Assembly: GCF_900176645.1 (NCBI RefSeq)
Contig: NZ_FXAN01000045.1
Coordinates: forward strand, 1-64,000
DNA from: Burkholderia singularis
GTDB taxonomy: Bacteria; Pseudomonadota; Gammaproteobacteria; Burkholderiales; Burkholderiaceae
DNA length: 64,000 nt
Direction of reading: 5' to 3'
This document shows positions 45,549 to 53,931 of this stretch, piece after piece. The translations under genes were made by a program, and so were the position numbers. The notes below the pieces were generated by a model that did not search any database, was not told where the DNA came from, and saw nothing but the letters and a program-made list of their open reading frames with translations. Position 1 is the first letter of the stretch. Each line of letters begins with the position of its first letter.

Positions 45549-46952
45549 TTAGGCTTCGTCTGCCGATGCGCTCTTGCGCGGCCGCCGCGGGCGCGCCACC
45601 GATTGACGCGCCGGTTTTTTCACCGTCGTCTGCGCGAGCTCGGCCCCTGCACGGGCCCGGGCCGGGATTCCTTCGTCAGGTATGACGTCGTCGGTCGCCG
45701 CTTGAGGTTCGGCTGCGTGGTTCGCGCGGCCCTGGGTTTTTTTCGGCGTGGTTTTGCGCGCACGCGAACGGGCGGGCTTCGGCGTATCGGCCGCGCCGAG
45801 GTCTGCGGCTTCGTCCGTGTTTGCTGATTCGTGGGCGGCGCGCGATGCGCGTGCCTCTTGCGCCATGCGCGCACTATGCGCGGTGTGATGCGCGACGGTT
45901 TCGGCGTCGGTTTCGACAGCGAAGTCGATTTCGTCGCCGATGCTCGCTGTCGCCTCGACGATCAGCGGCATTTGCTCAGGCAGCCGCTTTTTCGCGCCGC
46001 GTGCCTTGCCGTGCCCTTTCTTGCCGGATGGCTTCGTATCGGGCGTACCGGCTACGTTGGTTACGGCAGCCGGTTCGGCCGGCACGATTGACAAGCCGGG
46101 CGTTTCGAGCGCGGCGGCGCGTGGCGAAATCTGAAGCGGCCGGAATACGAACGTGCCGGATTTGTCGTCGCGGCCGATCCCGAGCAGGCCGCGCGCCTGC
46201 GCTTCGTCGAGCAGATTGCCAAACGCGCGGAATCCATAATATGACTCGTTGAAATCGGGTTTGCGGCGCTTGATCGCGCTTTTCAGCACCGACGCCCAGA
46301 TTTTGCCGCTCTCGCCGCGCTCGGACGCGAGTGCGTCGAACGTCTCGACTGCGAGCGAGATCGCCTCCGACTTGCGCGCGTCGCCGTCGTGCTTGCGGTG
46401 CTTGTCGTCGTCGGCCGGACGCTTGGCGTTCGGGCTTGCCGTGCGCGCGTCGCGTTTGGCGAGCGCGCGCTGCTGTTCGCGAGCGAGATCATCATAAAAG
46501 ATGAATTCGTCGCAGTTCGCGACGAGCAGATCGGACGTCGAGTTCTTCACGCCGACGCCGATCACGCGTTTCGCGTTTTCGCGCAGTTTCGACACGAGTG
46601 GCGAGAAGTCCGAATCGCCGCTGATGATGACGAAGGTATCGACGTGCGCTTTCGTATAGCAGAGATCGAGCGCATCGACGACCAGGCGGATATCGGCCGA
46701 ATTCTTGCCGGATTGGCGCACGTGCGGGATTTCGATCAATTCGAAGCTTGCTTCATGCATCGCCGCTTTGAACGTCTTGTAGCGTTCCCAATCGCAATAC
46801 GCCTTTTTGACGACGATGCTGCCTTTCAGCAGCAGTTTTTCGAGGACGGGCTTGATGTCGAATTTTTCGAACTTCGTGTCTCGCACGCCGAGCGCGATGT
46901 TTTCGAAGTCGCAAAAGAGCGCCATGTTGACGCTGTCTTGAGGTAAGGCCAT
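45549..46952 (-). CDS. NYN-domain RNase-like protein with LOTUS (OST-HTH) domain
   Basis: A 467-residue protein. Residues 10-165 form a NYN/PIN-like nuclease domain with acidic residues Asp15 (LFCDFENIA), Asp87 (SADIRLVVDA), Asp113 and Asp115 (ISGDSDFSPL). Residues about 200-275 form a LOTUS/OST-HTH RNA-binding domain (WASVLKSAIKRRKPDFNESY). The last 180 residues are Ala/Lys/Arg-rich and disordered. It likely cleaves or binds RNA. ATG 46952 has GGAGATTTC upstream. Four tandem hairpin repeats lie directly upstream in the leader, a possible target for self-control. Confidence 0.88.
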   Translation of the reverse strand: MALPQDSVNMALFCDFENIALGVRDTKFEKFDIKPVLEKLLLKGSIVVKKAYCDWERYKTFKAAMHEASFELIEIPHVRQSGKNSADIRLVVDALDLCYTKAHVDTFVIISGDSDFSPLVSKLRENAKRVIGVGVKNSTSDLLVANCDEFIFYDDLAREQQRALAKRDARTASPNAKRPADDDKHRKHDGDARKSEAISLAVETFDALASERGESGKIWASVLKSAIKRRKPDFNESYYGFRAFGNLLDEAQARGLLGIGRDDKSGTFVFRPLQISPRAAALETPGLSIVPAEPAAVTNVAGTPDTKPSGKKGHGKARGAKKRLPEQMPLIVEATASIGDEIDFAVETDAETVAHHTAHSARMAQEARASRAAHESANTDEAADLGAADTPKPARSRARKTTPKKTQGRANHAAEPQAATDDVIPDEGIPARARAGAELAQTTVKKPARQSVARPRRPRKSASADEA

Positions 46953-46968
46953 GAAATCTCCAGTGTTT

Positions 46969-47176
46969 GTCGACCGGAGTTGGCGCTTTAGCGCTTACTC
47001 CGGTCCCATGCCCTGTGGCGGTCGACCGGAGTTGGCGCTTTAGCGCTTACTCCGGTCCCATGCCCTGTGGCGGTCGACCGGAGTTGGCGCTTTAGCGCTG
47101 ACTCCGGTCCCATGCCTTATGGCGCCCGACCGGAGTCAGCGCTTTCGCGCTCGCTCCGGTCCCACGCCGTGTTTGG
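46969..47176. repeat. Four tandem 52-bp repeats, each forming a hairpin
   Basis: Units at 46969-47020, 47021-47072, 47073-47124 and a diverged one at 47125-47176. Each holds ACCGGAGT...ACTCCGGT with an inner GCGC-TTTA-GCGC stem; hairpins span 46973-47004, 47025-47056, 47077-47108 and 47129-47160. The fourth has changed inner bases (TTTC loop) but keeps most of the outer stem. Units 1-3 are near identical. They begin 17 nt upstream of the NYN gene start and would lie in its mRNA leader. Confidence 0.9.
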
Positions 47177-47409
47177 CACAAGGGGGCGCTCAGTACCCGC
47201 TCCATCCCCGGTGGCGGCCGGCTGGTTGCGGCGCTGCAACGTCCACTTCAATCCCTGATGCTGCCGGCCGGAACCGGCATTTCGACGCCGGCGTCTATCC
47301 GGGCGGCCTGCCGGAGCCGCGTTTGCAGCCGTGCTGCCGTCCCGGCCCGGGTAGCCAGCCGATCACGCTACCGGATTCGGCGCACATGATACCGGTTGCG
47401 GCTCGCCGT

Positions 47410-48051
47410 TCATCCGAGCGCGCCGCCCGGCGGCATACCGGCGAGCGCGCGGCTGCGCATCACCTTCCGATACCAGAACGTCCAGAGCATCAGTGCGCCA
47501 TAGACGCCGTAACCGACAATCGGCGTGACTACCAGCACGCGTTCGACTGGCCAATGCCAGACCATCCAAGCGCGCAACAGGTTTTCCGCGACGAGGCCGC
47601 AACCCCAGACAAGCGTGATGAGCCGCATCGCGAAGACGAACGCCGGCTGCTCGTTCCAGAGGCGGTCGAGCCGGGCGGCGCCGTCGCTCTGCTCACGTGC
47701 GACGGTTGCGCGCGCAAGATAGAACACGAGCGGCTTGCGCCGTGCGAGCGACAACAGGAACGTGACGCCGATCGCACCGGACGCGAGCGATTCGCGCATC
47801 AGCAGCATTCGCGGGCTGCCGCCTGCGAGCGCGGCGGCGATCGATAGCACGATGCCGAACAGCACGAGCGCGGAGAGCGCGTCAATCCGGCGAAAGCGAA
47901 CGAGTTCGAGCACACTCCAGACGATCGGCGGCACGGCCGACGCGATCAGGCCGCCTGTTTCCCCCCAGTGAGGCGCCGCCGCGCGGTAGGCGGCCCAGGG
48001 AAGCAGCAGATTGACTGTCAGTTCGACGAGCAGGCCGGGACGTATTTTCAT
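47410..48051 (-). CDS. VC0807-like integral membrane protein
   Basis: About 213 residues with six predicted helices. The segments LLVELTVNLLLPWAAYR, IASAVPPIVWSVLELVRFRR and FVFAMRLITLVWGCGL match the VC0807-type membrane proteins of unknown function (septation-protein-A-like pattern). ATG 48051 is chosen; an upstream TTG at 48078 is also in frame. No operon partner; it lies between the NYN repeats and soxR. Confidence 0.65.
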   Translation of the reverse strand: MKIRPGLLVELTVNLLLPWAAYRAAAPHWGETGGLIASAVPPIVWSVLELVRFRRIDALSALVLFGIVLSIAAALAGGSPRMLLMRESLASGAIGVTFLLSLARRKPLVFYLARATVAREQSDGAARLDRLWNEQPAFVFAMRLITLVWGCGLVAENLLRAWMVWHWPVERVLVVTPIVGYGVYGALMLWTFWYRKVMRSRALAGMPPGGALG

Positions 48052-48249
48052 GTCGATGAAATCGTTGGCGGTGGGCAAGAAGGCGGTCGCGGCAGCGGGA
48101 GTGCCATATCGCGGCGCGCCTATCGCATCATGCCCGATTCTGGCCGATTTTGAAGAGGCTTAAACATGGCGGCCGGCCGCTGGCGCAGCGCGCGATGCAC
48201 CGTTGCCGATTGCAACCCGGCACATCGATGGCAGGCATGCCTGCGCGCG

Positions 48250-48720
48250 TCAAACCGGCGGCGGATCGCCGAGCCAGCGCCGAGCGCCCGGCCCGGCGCG
48301 CCCCGCGCGGTCATCGGGATTCGTCAGCTTGCAGCGGCGCAAGGACAGGCAGCCGCAACCGATGCAGTGATCGAGGTCGATATTCAGGCGCTGCAATTCG
48401 TCGATCTTTTTCGCTACGCGCTGCTTCCATTGCCGCGATAAGCGCAGCCAGTCCTTGTTGGTCGGCAGTGTATCGATCGGCAGCGTCGCGAGCTGTTCGG
48501 CGATTTCGTCGAGCGAGTAACCGATGCGCTGCGCGAATACGATGAATGCGATCCGGCGCAGGCTCGAGCGCGGATAAAAGCGGTGGCTGCGTCCGTGCCG
48601 TGTCGACACGAGCAGGCCGCGCGATTCATAGAAACGCAGCGCGGACGCTGCCACGCCGCTGCGCGCGACGACCTCGCTGATCGGCAACAGCGGATCGTTG
48701 ACGGGACGGGATGGAGTCAT
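48250..48720 (-). CDS. soxR: Redox-sensing MerR-family regulator SoxR
   Basis: A 156-residue MerR-family protein. The winged HTH includes ISEVVARSGVAASALRFYES. The [2Fe-2S] cluster cysteines are Cys119, Cys122, Cys124 and Cys130 in CIGCGCLSLRRC, the same spacing as E. coli SoxR. It senses redox-cycling compounds. ATG 48720 follows GAGAGGCGAG. A SoxR-box-like dyad lies 26-45 nt upstream. No soxS is nearby, as usual outside enterics. Confidence 0.95.
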   Translation of the reverse strand: MTPSRPVNDPLLPISEVVARSGVAASALRFYESRGLLVSTRHGRSHRFYPRSSLRRIAFIVFAQRIGYSLDEIAEQLATLPIDTLPTNKDWLRLSRQWKQRVAKKIDELQRLNIDLDHCIGCGCLSLRRCKLTNPDDRAGRAGPGARRWLGDPPPV

Positions 48721-48745
48721 GGCTCGCCTCTCTGATTCTGTTTCA

Positions 48746-48765
48746 ACTTCATGTTAACTTTAATT
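48746..48765 (-). promoter_or_regulatory. SoxR-box-like site upstream of soxR
   Basis: ACTTCATGTTAACTTTAATT shares the GTTAAC centre and 13 of 18 core bases with the E. coli SoxR box as remembered (CCTCAAGTTAACTTGAGG). Its position just ahead of soxR suggests autoregulation. The right half is imperfect. Confidence 0.5.
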
Positions 48766-49169
48766 TAAACGGCTGGCGACGGGCGGCTAGTCTAACGCAC
48801 ATCGGCGGCGTGATGCGCGGCTGACGCCGAATCGTTGCCGCGCGCGATGCGTGCGGCGTGCCTGTGTTCAGTCAGTGAGTCAATCAGCGATCTTCGGCAT
48901 CTGTGCCGGATGGCGAGCGGGGGTATTGTGGCGTCGACTATTGACGCGGTGGCTGCTGGGAAGCGGCGAAGCAAACACATGCGGTCGAATCGACGCGACC
49001 GGGCCGAGCATTGTGCGCCGCGCGCGCTCGGGCCTGCGGTTGTGATGACCAGAAGGAATGGAAAGCGAATCGGGTTATCGGCGAACCATGACAAAGGGCA
49101 CCGCTCACGGCGCGGATGCCCTTTGTCACCGCGTAAATCGTGCGATACCCGGTTCGGGCGGCGATCGGC
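48766..49169. other. Intergenic region with a hairpin after the hydrolase gene
   Basis: No gene supported between soxR and the hydrolase. The only clear structure is the 12-bp inverted repeat at 49089-49128, listed separately as a terminator-like hairpin. Remaining sequence shows nothing notable. Confidence 0.4.
49089..49128 (-). terminator. Terminator-like hairpin downstream of the hydrolase gene
   Basis: TGACAAAGGGCA (49089-49100) and TGCCCTTTGTCA (49117-49128) form a perfect 12-bp stem with a 16-nt loop. It begins 42 nt after the stop of the minus-strand hydrolase gene. There is no T-run, so termination would be of the weaker kind. Confidence 0.55.
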
Positions 49170-49955
49170 TTACGATTCTAGTCCGCGCGGCTCGTTGCGG
49201 GGCACTTGAATGAACGTCACGGCCGCATCGATTACTTCGTCGGCGTCCAGAATCCGGCGGTGGCCGAGGCCGTTGACCGCGACAAAACGCGCGCCCGGCC
49301 AAGCCGCGGCGATTTCGCGGCCTTGCGAAACCGGCACCACGCGATCGTCCTCCGAATGAACGATCAACGCACGCGTGCCGAACGCTTGCACGGCGCGGGG
49401 GGTATCGACAGAAGCGACGTCGACGCCAAGCGCGAGAAGATGGGCGACCATTTGCTTTGCATCGTCGGTCGACAGCCCCGCTTGCATTGCAAAGGCGCTG
49501 GCGTAATCGCGGTATCGGGCCGGTGGAGCGATCAGCACGGCCGCATTCGCCGATGCGCCGGCCTTCATCGCCTCGACGGCGATCGCGCAGCCGATCGAGT
49601 GCGCGACGAGCCCATGAACGGGGCCGAGATGCTCGATCAGCTGGCGCACGGCCCTCGCGCCATCGACGATCGACGTGCGCGAGCCGGCGGAGCGGCCGTG
49701 CGCGGGCAGATCGATCGCCACGACCCGGTAGCCCGCCGCGACGAGCGGTGGCACGAAGCGCTTGAATGCGCCGGCGCTCGCCTCCCAACCGTGAACCAGC
49801 AGCACGGTCGGCCCCGCACCCGCCTGCCATGACACGAGCGCGGCGCCTTCGAAGTCGGTGGTGTCGCCGGATGCGCCGTCGAAAGGCGGATGGTTGTCGG
49901 TGACGGCCTCGCGCCTCGGCGTGAGAAAAAGAATGGCGGCTTGTTCAGGAGTCAT
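49170..49955 (-). CDS. Alpha/beta-fold hydrolase
   Basis: A 261-residue hydrolase. VLLVHGWEASAGAFKRFVPP carries the oxyanion-hole motif, GLVAHSIGCAIAVEAM holds the nucleophilic serine, VHSEDDRVVPVSQG the acid and VNGLGHRRILD the catalytic histidine. Substrate unknown. It lies about 50 nt downstream of the Rieske oxygenase gene on the same strand, so it may act on that enzyme's product. Confidence 0.85.
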   Translation of the reverse strand: MTPEQAAILFLTPRREAVTDNHPPFDGASGDTTDFEGAALVSWQAGAGPTVLLVHGWEASAGAFKRFVPPLVAAGYRVVAIDLPAHGRSAGSRTSIVDGARAVRQLIEHLGPVHGLVAHSIGCAIAVEAMKAGASANAAVLIAPPARYRDYASAFAMQAGLSTDDAKQMVAHLLALGVDVASVDTPRAVQAFGTRALIVHSEDDRVVPVSQGREIAAAWPGARFVAVNGLGHRRILDADEVIDAAVTFIQVPRNEPRGLES

Positions 49956-50004
49956 CGCTGATTTCTCGACAGAAGGGCGCCCGTGGCACGTCGCCCGCTA
50001 CGGG

Positions 50005-51063
50005 CTATCGAATCTGAGCCACCGCGCTTTCGATTTGCGAGAACGTCGACGTGGCTTGCCTGGCGGCCTGCTGGATATCGGCCGGTTGCGCTCGGTTTTT
50101 GATCATCCGACGCGCAGCGAGGCAAGCTTGATCGACGCCGAAATGAACGATCGGATAGTCGTCGTCCCAATTCGATTGTACCTGCTCGCAAATATAAATA
50201 TCTTCGTCGATCGTTTTCTTGATTTGCTGTGCCGTGAGTTCGCTCAGCTGCCGATTACCGATCTCGAAGTTGCGGTACAGTCCGGCGAACAAATGGCATG
50301 TCGATTCCGTCTCGGGCGTGAACAGGCCGAAGGTGCGCGTTTTCATCATGGGACTGTTCTCGACGCCGCAAAGCGTGATCGTCGTATCGATCCACGTATG
50401 GCTGATCGGGCGAAAGACGGCGTCCTGGATGCGATCGATGAAATCGACTTTCAGCATGCTCTTGAACATCGGTGAGCAGGCTTCGTTGGGCATCGTGCGG
50501 CGAACGCGCACCTCGTCGTCGGTGACGAACAGTTCGGTCTGCGCGGCGGTGACGGCTGCCGACGCGACGGTCCATGGGTGCACGAAGAGAACGTGCGAGG
50601 CATCGAGAAAATTGTCGATGCCGAGCCGGTAGTCCGTTTTGGCGTGCGCATAGAGCATTTCGCCCGCGTACTGCTCGGACGAGCACACGGAGAATTCGTC
50701 GGGCGCGCTGAACGATGCGGGTTCGCTGTCGCCGATCCAGATCCATGCGAAGCCGTGCGCATCAGCGACGCGATACGGCTTCAGATGTGCGCGCTCGGGC
50801 ACGATCGACTGGCTGGGAATGCTTACGCACCGCCCGGCCGACGAGAATTTCATGCCGTGATAACCGCATTGGATATGATCATCGACGACGCAGCCTTCCG
50901 AGAGCGGCACTTGACGATGCGGACAACGATTTGGCAGTGCAATCAAATCGCCATTGGCCGTGCGATAAAAAACGATCTTTTCATTGGCGATGGTTCTTGG
51001 AAACGGCGTCGCGCCGATTTCGCTCGACAAACCGGCGACATACCACTGATTTCGAACAAACAC
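50005..51063 (-). CDS. Rieske non-haem iron oxygenase, oxygenase component
   Basis: About 352 residues, VanA-like. Rieske cluster ligands appear as C-x-H (NRCPHRQVPL) and C-x2-H (IQCGYHGMKF); the mononuclear iron region is DNFLDASHVLFVH. It would hydroxylate or demethylate an aromatic or similar substrate with electrons from a separate reductase, but no reductase gene is near. GTG 51063 is preferred because VFVRNQWYVAG matches family N-termini and GAGGGGG lies just upstream; the longer ATG form (51102) lacks a ribosome site. Confidence 0.85.
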   Translation of the reverse strand: MFVRNQWYVAGLSSEIGATPFPRTIANEKIVFYRTANGDLIALPNRCPHRQVPLSEGCVVDDHIQCGYHGMKFSSAGRCVSIPSQSIVPERAHLKPYRVADAHGFAWIWIGDSEPASFSAPDEFSVCSSEQYAGEMLYAHAKTDYRLGIDNFLDASHVLFVHPWTVASAAVTAAQTELFVTDDEVRVRRTMPNEACSPMFKSMLKVDFIDRIQDAVFRPISHTWIDTTITLCGVENSPMMKTRTFGLFTPETESTCHLFAGLYRNFEIGNRQLSELTAQQIKKTIDEDIYICEQVQSNWDDDYPIVHFGVDQACLAARRMIKNRAQPADIQQAARQATSTFSQIESAVAQIR

Positions 51064-51735
51064 TTGGACCCCCTCGTGGTTGAATGGAATAGCACGGCGC
51101 ATGTCACAATCATATTCTTTATATTAGTTGCGTATGCATATATTGGTTAGAACGTTGACTCCAGATGCCAGGGCACAGGTATATATCATGCGCGCGAAGC
51201 GGCGACGGCGCATACCGCTTCATACTTTGAGCATGCCAATGCAATGGAATGAACAATACGCCGGAGGTAAATTTTTGACCGGTTGACAGAACGAAACTGT
51301 CATCCCAGATAGGTGGGCGGCGGCGAATATTGCACTGGTCGGGTTATTTTCATGATTCGAAGCGAAAGTGTTGAATGTTTTTTTGTCGCATTAAATAAGA
51401 ATAAGGATTGGGTGAGAACGGCAGGCTTGGTATGAAAAATAATTTTCGACTGTTGCTCGATCGATCGCGCCGATTCGAAATGGCCGGTGAATCCGGTTAT
51501 TCGCGTGCGGTGCGTGAAGACTCGGCCCGCTGGGCGCCGCGCTCGGCGATGCAACGATAGATCGACTGCCGATCTGCCGGCCCGGTGCGAGATTTTTCTG
51601 CTCGCCGCGAGCGATGGCGGCGGCGAATGACTGCACATCGCCGTTTGCCGGGCCGAGTGCCCTTGCACGGGTTCGGCTTCGCATGGTGACTGGCGCGGGC
51701 CGGTGTGCGCCGCCGCCTGCCAGAAAAGACACGGC
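51064..51735. other. A+T-richer intergenic region upstream of the Rieske gene
   Basis: About 670 nt. It must contain the Rieske gene promoter near 51100-51250, where the sequence is A/T-rich. Frames at 51300-51668 and 51391-51732 (minus) show no family features. No repeats or palindromes of note were seen. Confidence 0.4.
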
Positions 51736-52071
51736 TTAATGGAATTTGTGCCGCAATCGTGCGATTGTTTGCCACGCGCAGCCCGCGCTCACGCCGGCGA
51801 TGCCAAGCAGCGCGACGTCCACGCCGAACCCGAAGCCTGCCGGCATTTCGTCCGAGCCGGCCGGCGACGATGTCGCAAAGTATGCGATTGCGCTGCCGGC
51901 GGCGATCAACGCGATGCACGCGAGCCAGTAACCGCGTCCGCGGGCACGTGTGATCGCGCAGTACGACGCCCAACCGATGCCGAACAGATACAACAACGCG
52001 AGCGCGCCTAATCCGATCCATTCGGCGGCTGGCATCGCGCCGGCGGACGCGAGCGTGACGGGGGAATTCAT
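51736..52071 (-). CDS. Small integral membrane protein
   Basis: A 111-residue protein with about three predicted helices (WIGLGALALLYLFGIGWASY, WLACIALIAAGSAIAYFATS, VDVALLGIAGVSAGCAW). No family recognised. ATG 52071 follows AAAGGAACC, a good site; the frame upstream to 52149 is not protein-like. It stands alone, so its role is open. Confidence 0.6.
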   Translation of the reverse strand: MNSPVTLASAGAMPAAEWIGLGALALLYLFGIGWASYCAITRARGRGYWLACIALIAAGSAIAYFATSSPAGSDEMPAGFGFGVDVALLGIAGVSAGCAWQTIARLRHKFH

Positions 52072-52496
52072 CAACGGTTCCTTTTCGACATTTCTCGACT
52101 CGATAACCGGATATCTTAGCGAATGACGCCGCGTGGCCCGGCCGCGCATGGCAGGCGCGTCGCGCGCCGTCGTGCGTGTTGTTCGATCGGTCGATCGCGC
52201 CGCATTTGTATCCGGCGGCGCGAGTATGTCCGCAGGCGCGACCGACGCGCTGCGTGGGCAAGAAGCGATTCATATGGAGCCGCACGCGCGGGTATGCGAC
52301 GGCCTCGATGCCGCGCGCGGCGTGACCGTGTTGCGGCTGGCCTATAACGCTGACGCCGCAGTGGACGGGGCGTTGCCGGCTGTCATGAGAGACGCGGTTT
52401 ATGTCACGCGAGATGACCGATCCGGCCCGGCCCGTGCGCGCAACGTGGTCCGTGAGCCCGACGGGTGGGCTGGTACGGCGCCGCTCGCCTCAGATA
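52072..52496. other. Intergenic region downstream of pcaG
   Basis: No gene supported; a plus frame (52133-52687) runs through but continues antisense into pcaG. The repeated AGATATC at 52496-52502 overlaps the pcaG stop. No terminator stem was clear. Confidence 0.35.
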
Positions 52497-53102
52497 TCAG
52501 ATATCGAAAAACACCGTCTCCAACTCGCCCTGCATCCGCACGTCGAAGCGGTACACCACGGCGCGGCGAGCCGCCGTGTCCGGATCGCGCCGGGCGATCA
52601 GCGTCGCGCGCCGGTCGGCGGGCACGCGCGCGAGGGTCGCGTCGGCTGCGTTGGCGGCCGCTTCATCGTCGAAGTAGATCCGCGTGAATGCGTGTGTGAG
52701 TACACCGCGCATCATCACCGTCACGTCGATGTGCGGCGCGTCCGTCTCCGATGTCCGCCCCGGTTTGACGGTATGGACGACGAAGCGATGGTGCGGATCG
52801 GTGCCTGTGCCGATTCGCGCGAAACCCCGAAAGCCGCTTTGCCGGACGTCGTCGCGCGACGTCGGATAGTGGCCGTCGCCGTCGGCCTGCGTGAATTCGA
52901 GCAGTGCATCGTTGACCGGCTTGCCGTCGCCGTCGAGCACCTGGCCGATGACGACGATGTGCTCGCCCGCCGCATCGGGCGTGGCCAGCGCCGGCTCGAA
53001 CAGGCTCTCCAGGTCGTAGCCATATTGCCGAGGGCAGAGACCGTATGCGAAATACGGGCCGACGGTTTGCGAAGGGGTTTGTTTCAGCTTGAGGGTCGTC
53101 AT
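52497..53102 (-). CDS. pcaG: Protocatechuate 3,4-dioxygenase alpha subunit
   Basis: A 201-residue intradiol dioxygenase subunit. TPSQTVGPYFAYGL is the alpha-subunit N-terminus and GQVLDGDGKPVNDALLEF the shared fold signature; the alpha chain lacks the full iron-ligand set, as expected. With PcaH it opens the ring of protocatechuate to beta-carboxy-cis,cis-muconate. Starts 2 nt after pcaH, so the two are co-translated. Confidence 0.95.
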   Translation of the reverse strand: MTTLKLKQTPSQTVGPYFAYGLCPRQYGYDLESLFEPALATPDAAGEHIVVIGQVLDGDGKPVNDALLEFTQADGDGHYPTSRDDVRQSGFRGFARIGTGTDPHHRFVVHTVKPGRTSETDAPHIDVTVMMRGVLTHAFTRIYFDDEAAANAADATLARVPADRRATLIARRDPDTAARRAVVYRFDVRMQGELETVFFDI

Positions 53103-53104
53103 GT

Positions 53105-53809
53105 TCAGCGCTCCATCGGGGTGGCGTCGCGGCCGCGCAGCACGATGTCGAATTCGTAGCCGAGCGCGAAACCTTCCTGGGTCGTGTCGATCGAGAAGCG
53201 CGAGATCAGCCGCTCGCGCGCGCTTTCGGGCGTGCCCTGGAAAATCGGATCGAGCGCGAGCAGCGGATCGCCAGGGAAATACATTTGCGTGACCAGGCGC
53301 GAGCCGAAATATTCGCCGAACAGCGAGAAGTGGATGTGATTAGGCCGCCATGCATTCGGATGGTTGCCCCACGGATACGCGCCCGGCTTGATTGTGAGGA
53401 ACCGGTAGCGGCCTTGCGCGTCGGTCAGGCAGCGGCCCGCGCCGAGAAAATTCGGATCGAGCGGCGCGTCGTGCTGATCGGCTTTGTGCACATAGCGGCC
53501 CGCTGCGTTCGCCTGCCAGATCTCGACGAGCGTGTTGGCGAGCGGCCTGCCGGACTCGTCGAGTACGCGGCCGGTTACGATGATCCGCTCGCCGAGCGGC
53601 TCGCCGTTTTTCACGGCGTTCTTCGTCAGATCGTGATCGAGCGGGCCAAGATCGTCTGCGCCGTAGACGGGCACATGCTGGTTGCGCAGCTTCTCTTGCA
53701 GCGGAATCAGCGGTTGCGTCGGCCCGCGTTTCACCGACGAGCGGTACGGCGGGTGCACGTAGGCGGGATGCGACGGCCAGTCGCGCGGGGTCAGGTGAGG
53801 GGAGTCCAT
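53105..53809 (-). CDS. pcaH: Protocatechuate 3,4-dioxygenase beta subunit
   Basis: A 234-residue catalytic subunit. GRVLDESGRPLANTLVEIWQ is the fold signature; iron ligands are the tyrosines in GRYVHKADQ and PGAYPWGN and the histidines in WRPNHIHFSLFG. It forms the active site with PcaG. ATG 53809 follows AGGAGACACC. It is divergent from pcaQ across 112 nt containing the regulator site. No other pca genes are in the window, so the rest of the beta-ketoadipate pathway lies elsewhere. Confidence 0.96.
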   Translation of the reverse strand: MDSPHLTPRDWPSHPAYVHPPYRSSVKRGPTQPLIPLQEKLRNQHVPVYGADDLGPLDHDLTKNAVKNGEPLGERIIVTGRVLDESGRPLANTLVEIWQANAAGRYVHKADQHDAPLDPNFLGAGRCLTDAQGRYRFLTIKPGAYPWGNHPNAWRPNHIHFSLFGEYFGSRLVTQMYFPGDPLLALDPIFQGTPESARERLISRFSIDTTQEGFALGYEFDIVLRGRDATPMER

Positions 53810-53877
53810 CGCGGGTGTCTCCTGATGATTTTGTGGATGACAAAGCGGGTTTTCAGGACTTTAGCTAATCAGAAAAG

Positions 53878-53931
53878 TTATGCAAAATGATGTTTTATCG
53901 CCATTCGTATAACTAGACGTTATGCAAAATC
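53878..53931. promoter_or_regulatory. PcaQ-type control region between pcaH and pcaQ
   Basis: ATAAC-N5-GTTAT at 53910-53924 is a LysR-type dyad covering the pcaQ start. GTTATGCAAAAT occurs twice, at 53878-53889 and 53920-53931, as a direct repeat 42 nt apart; the second copy contains the pcaQ ATG. The dyad resembles published PcaQ sites (ATAACC-N4-GGTTAA, from memory). Confidence 0.55.
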
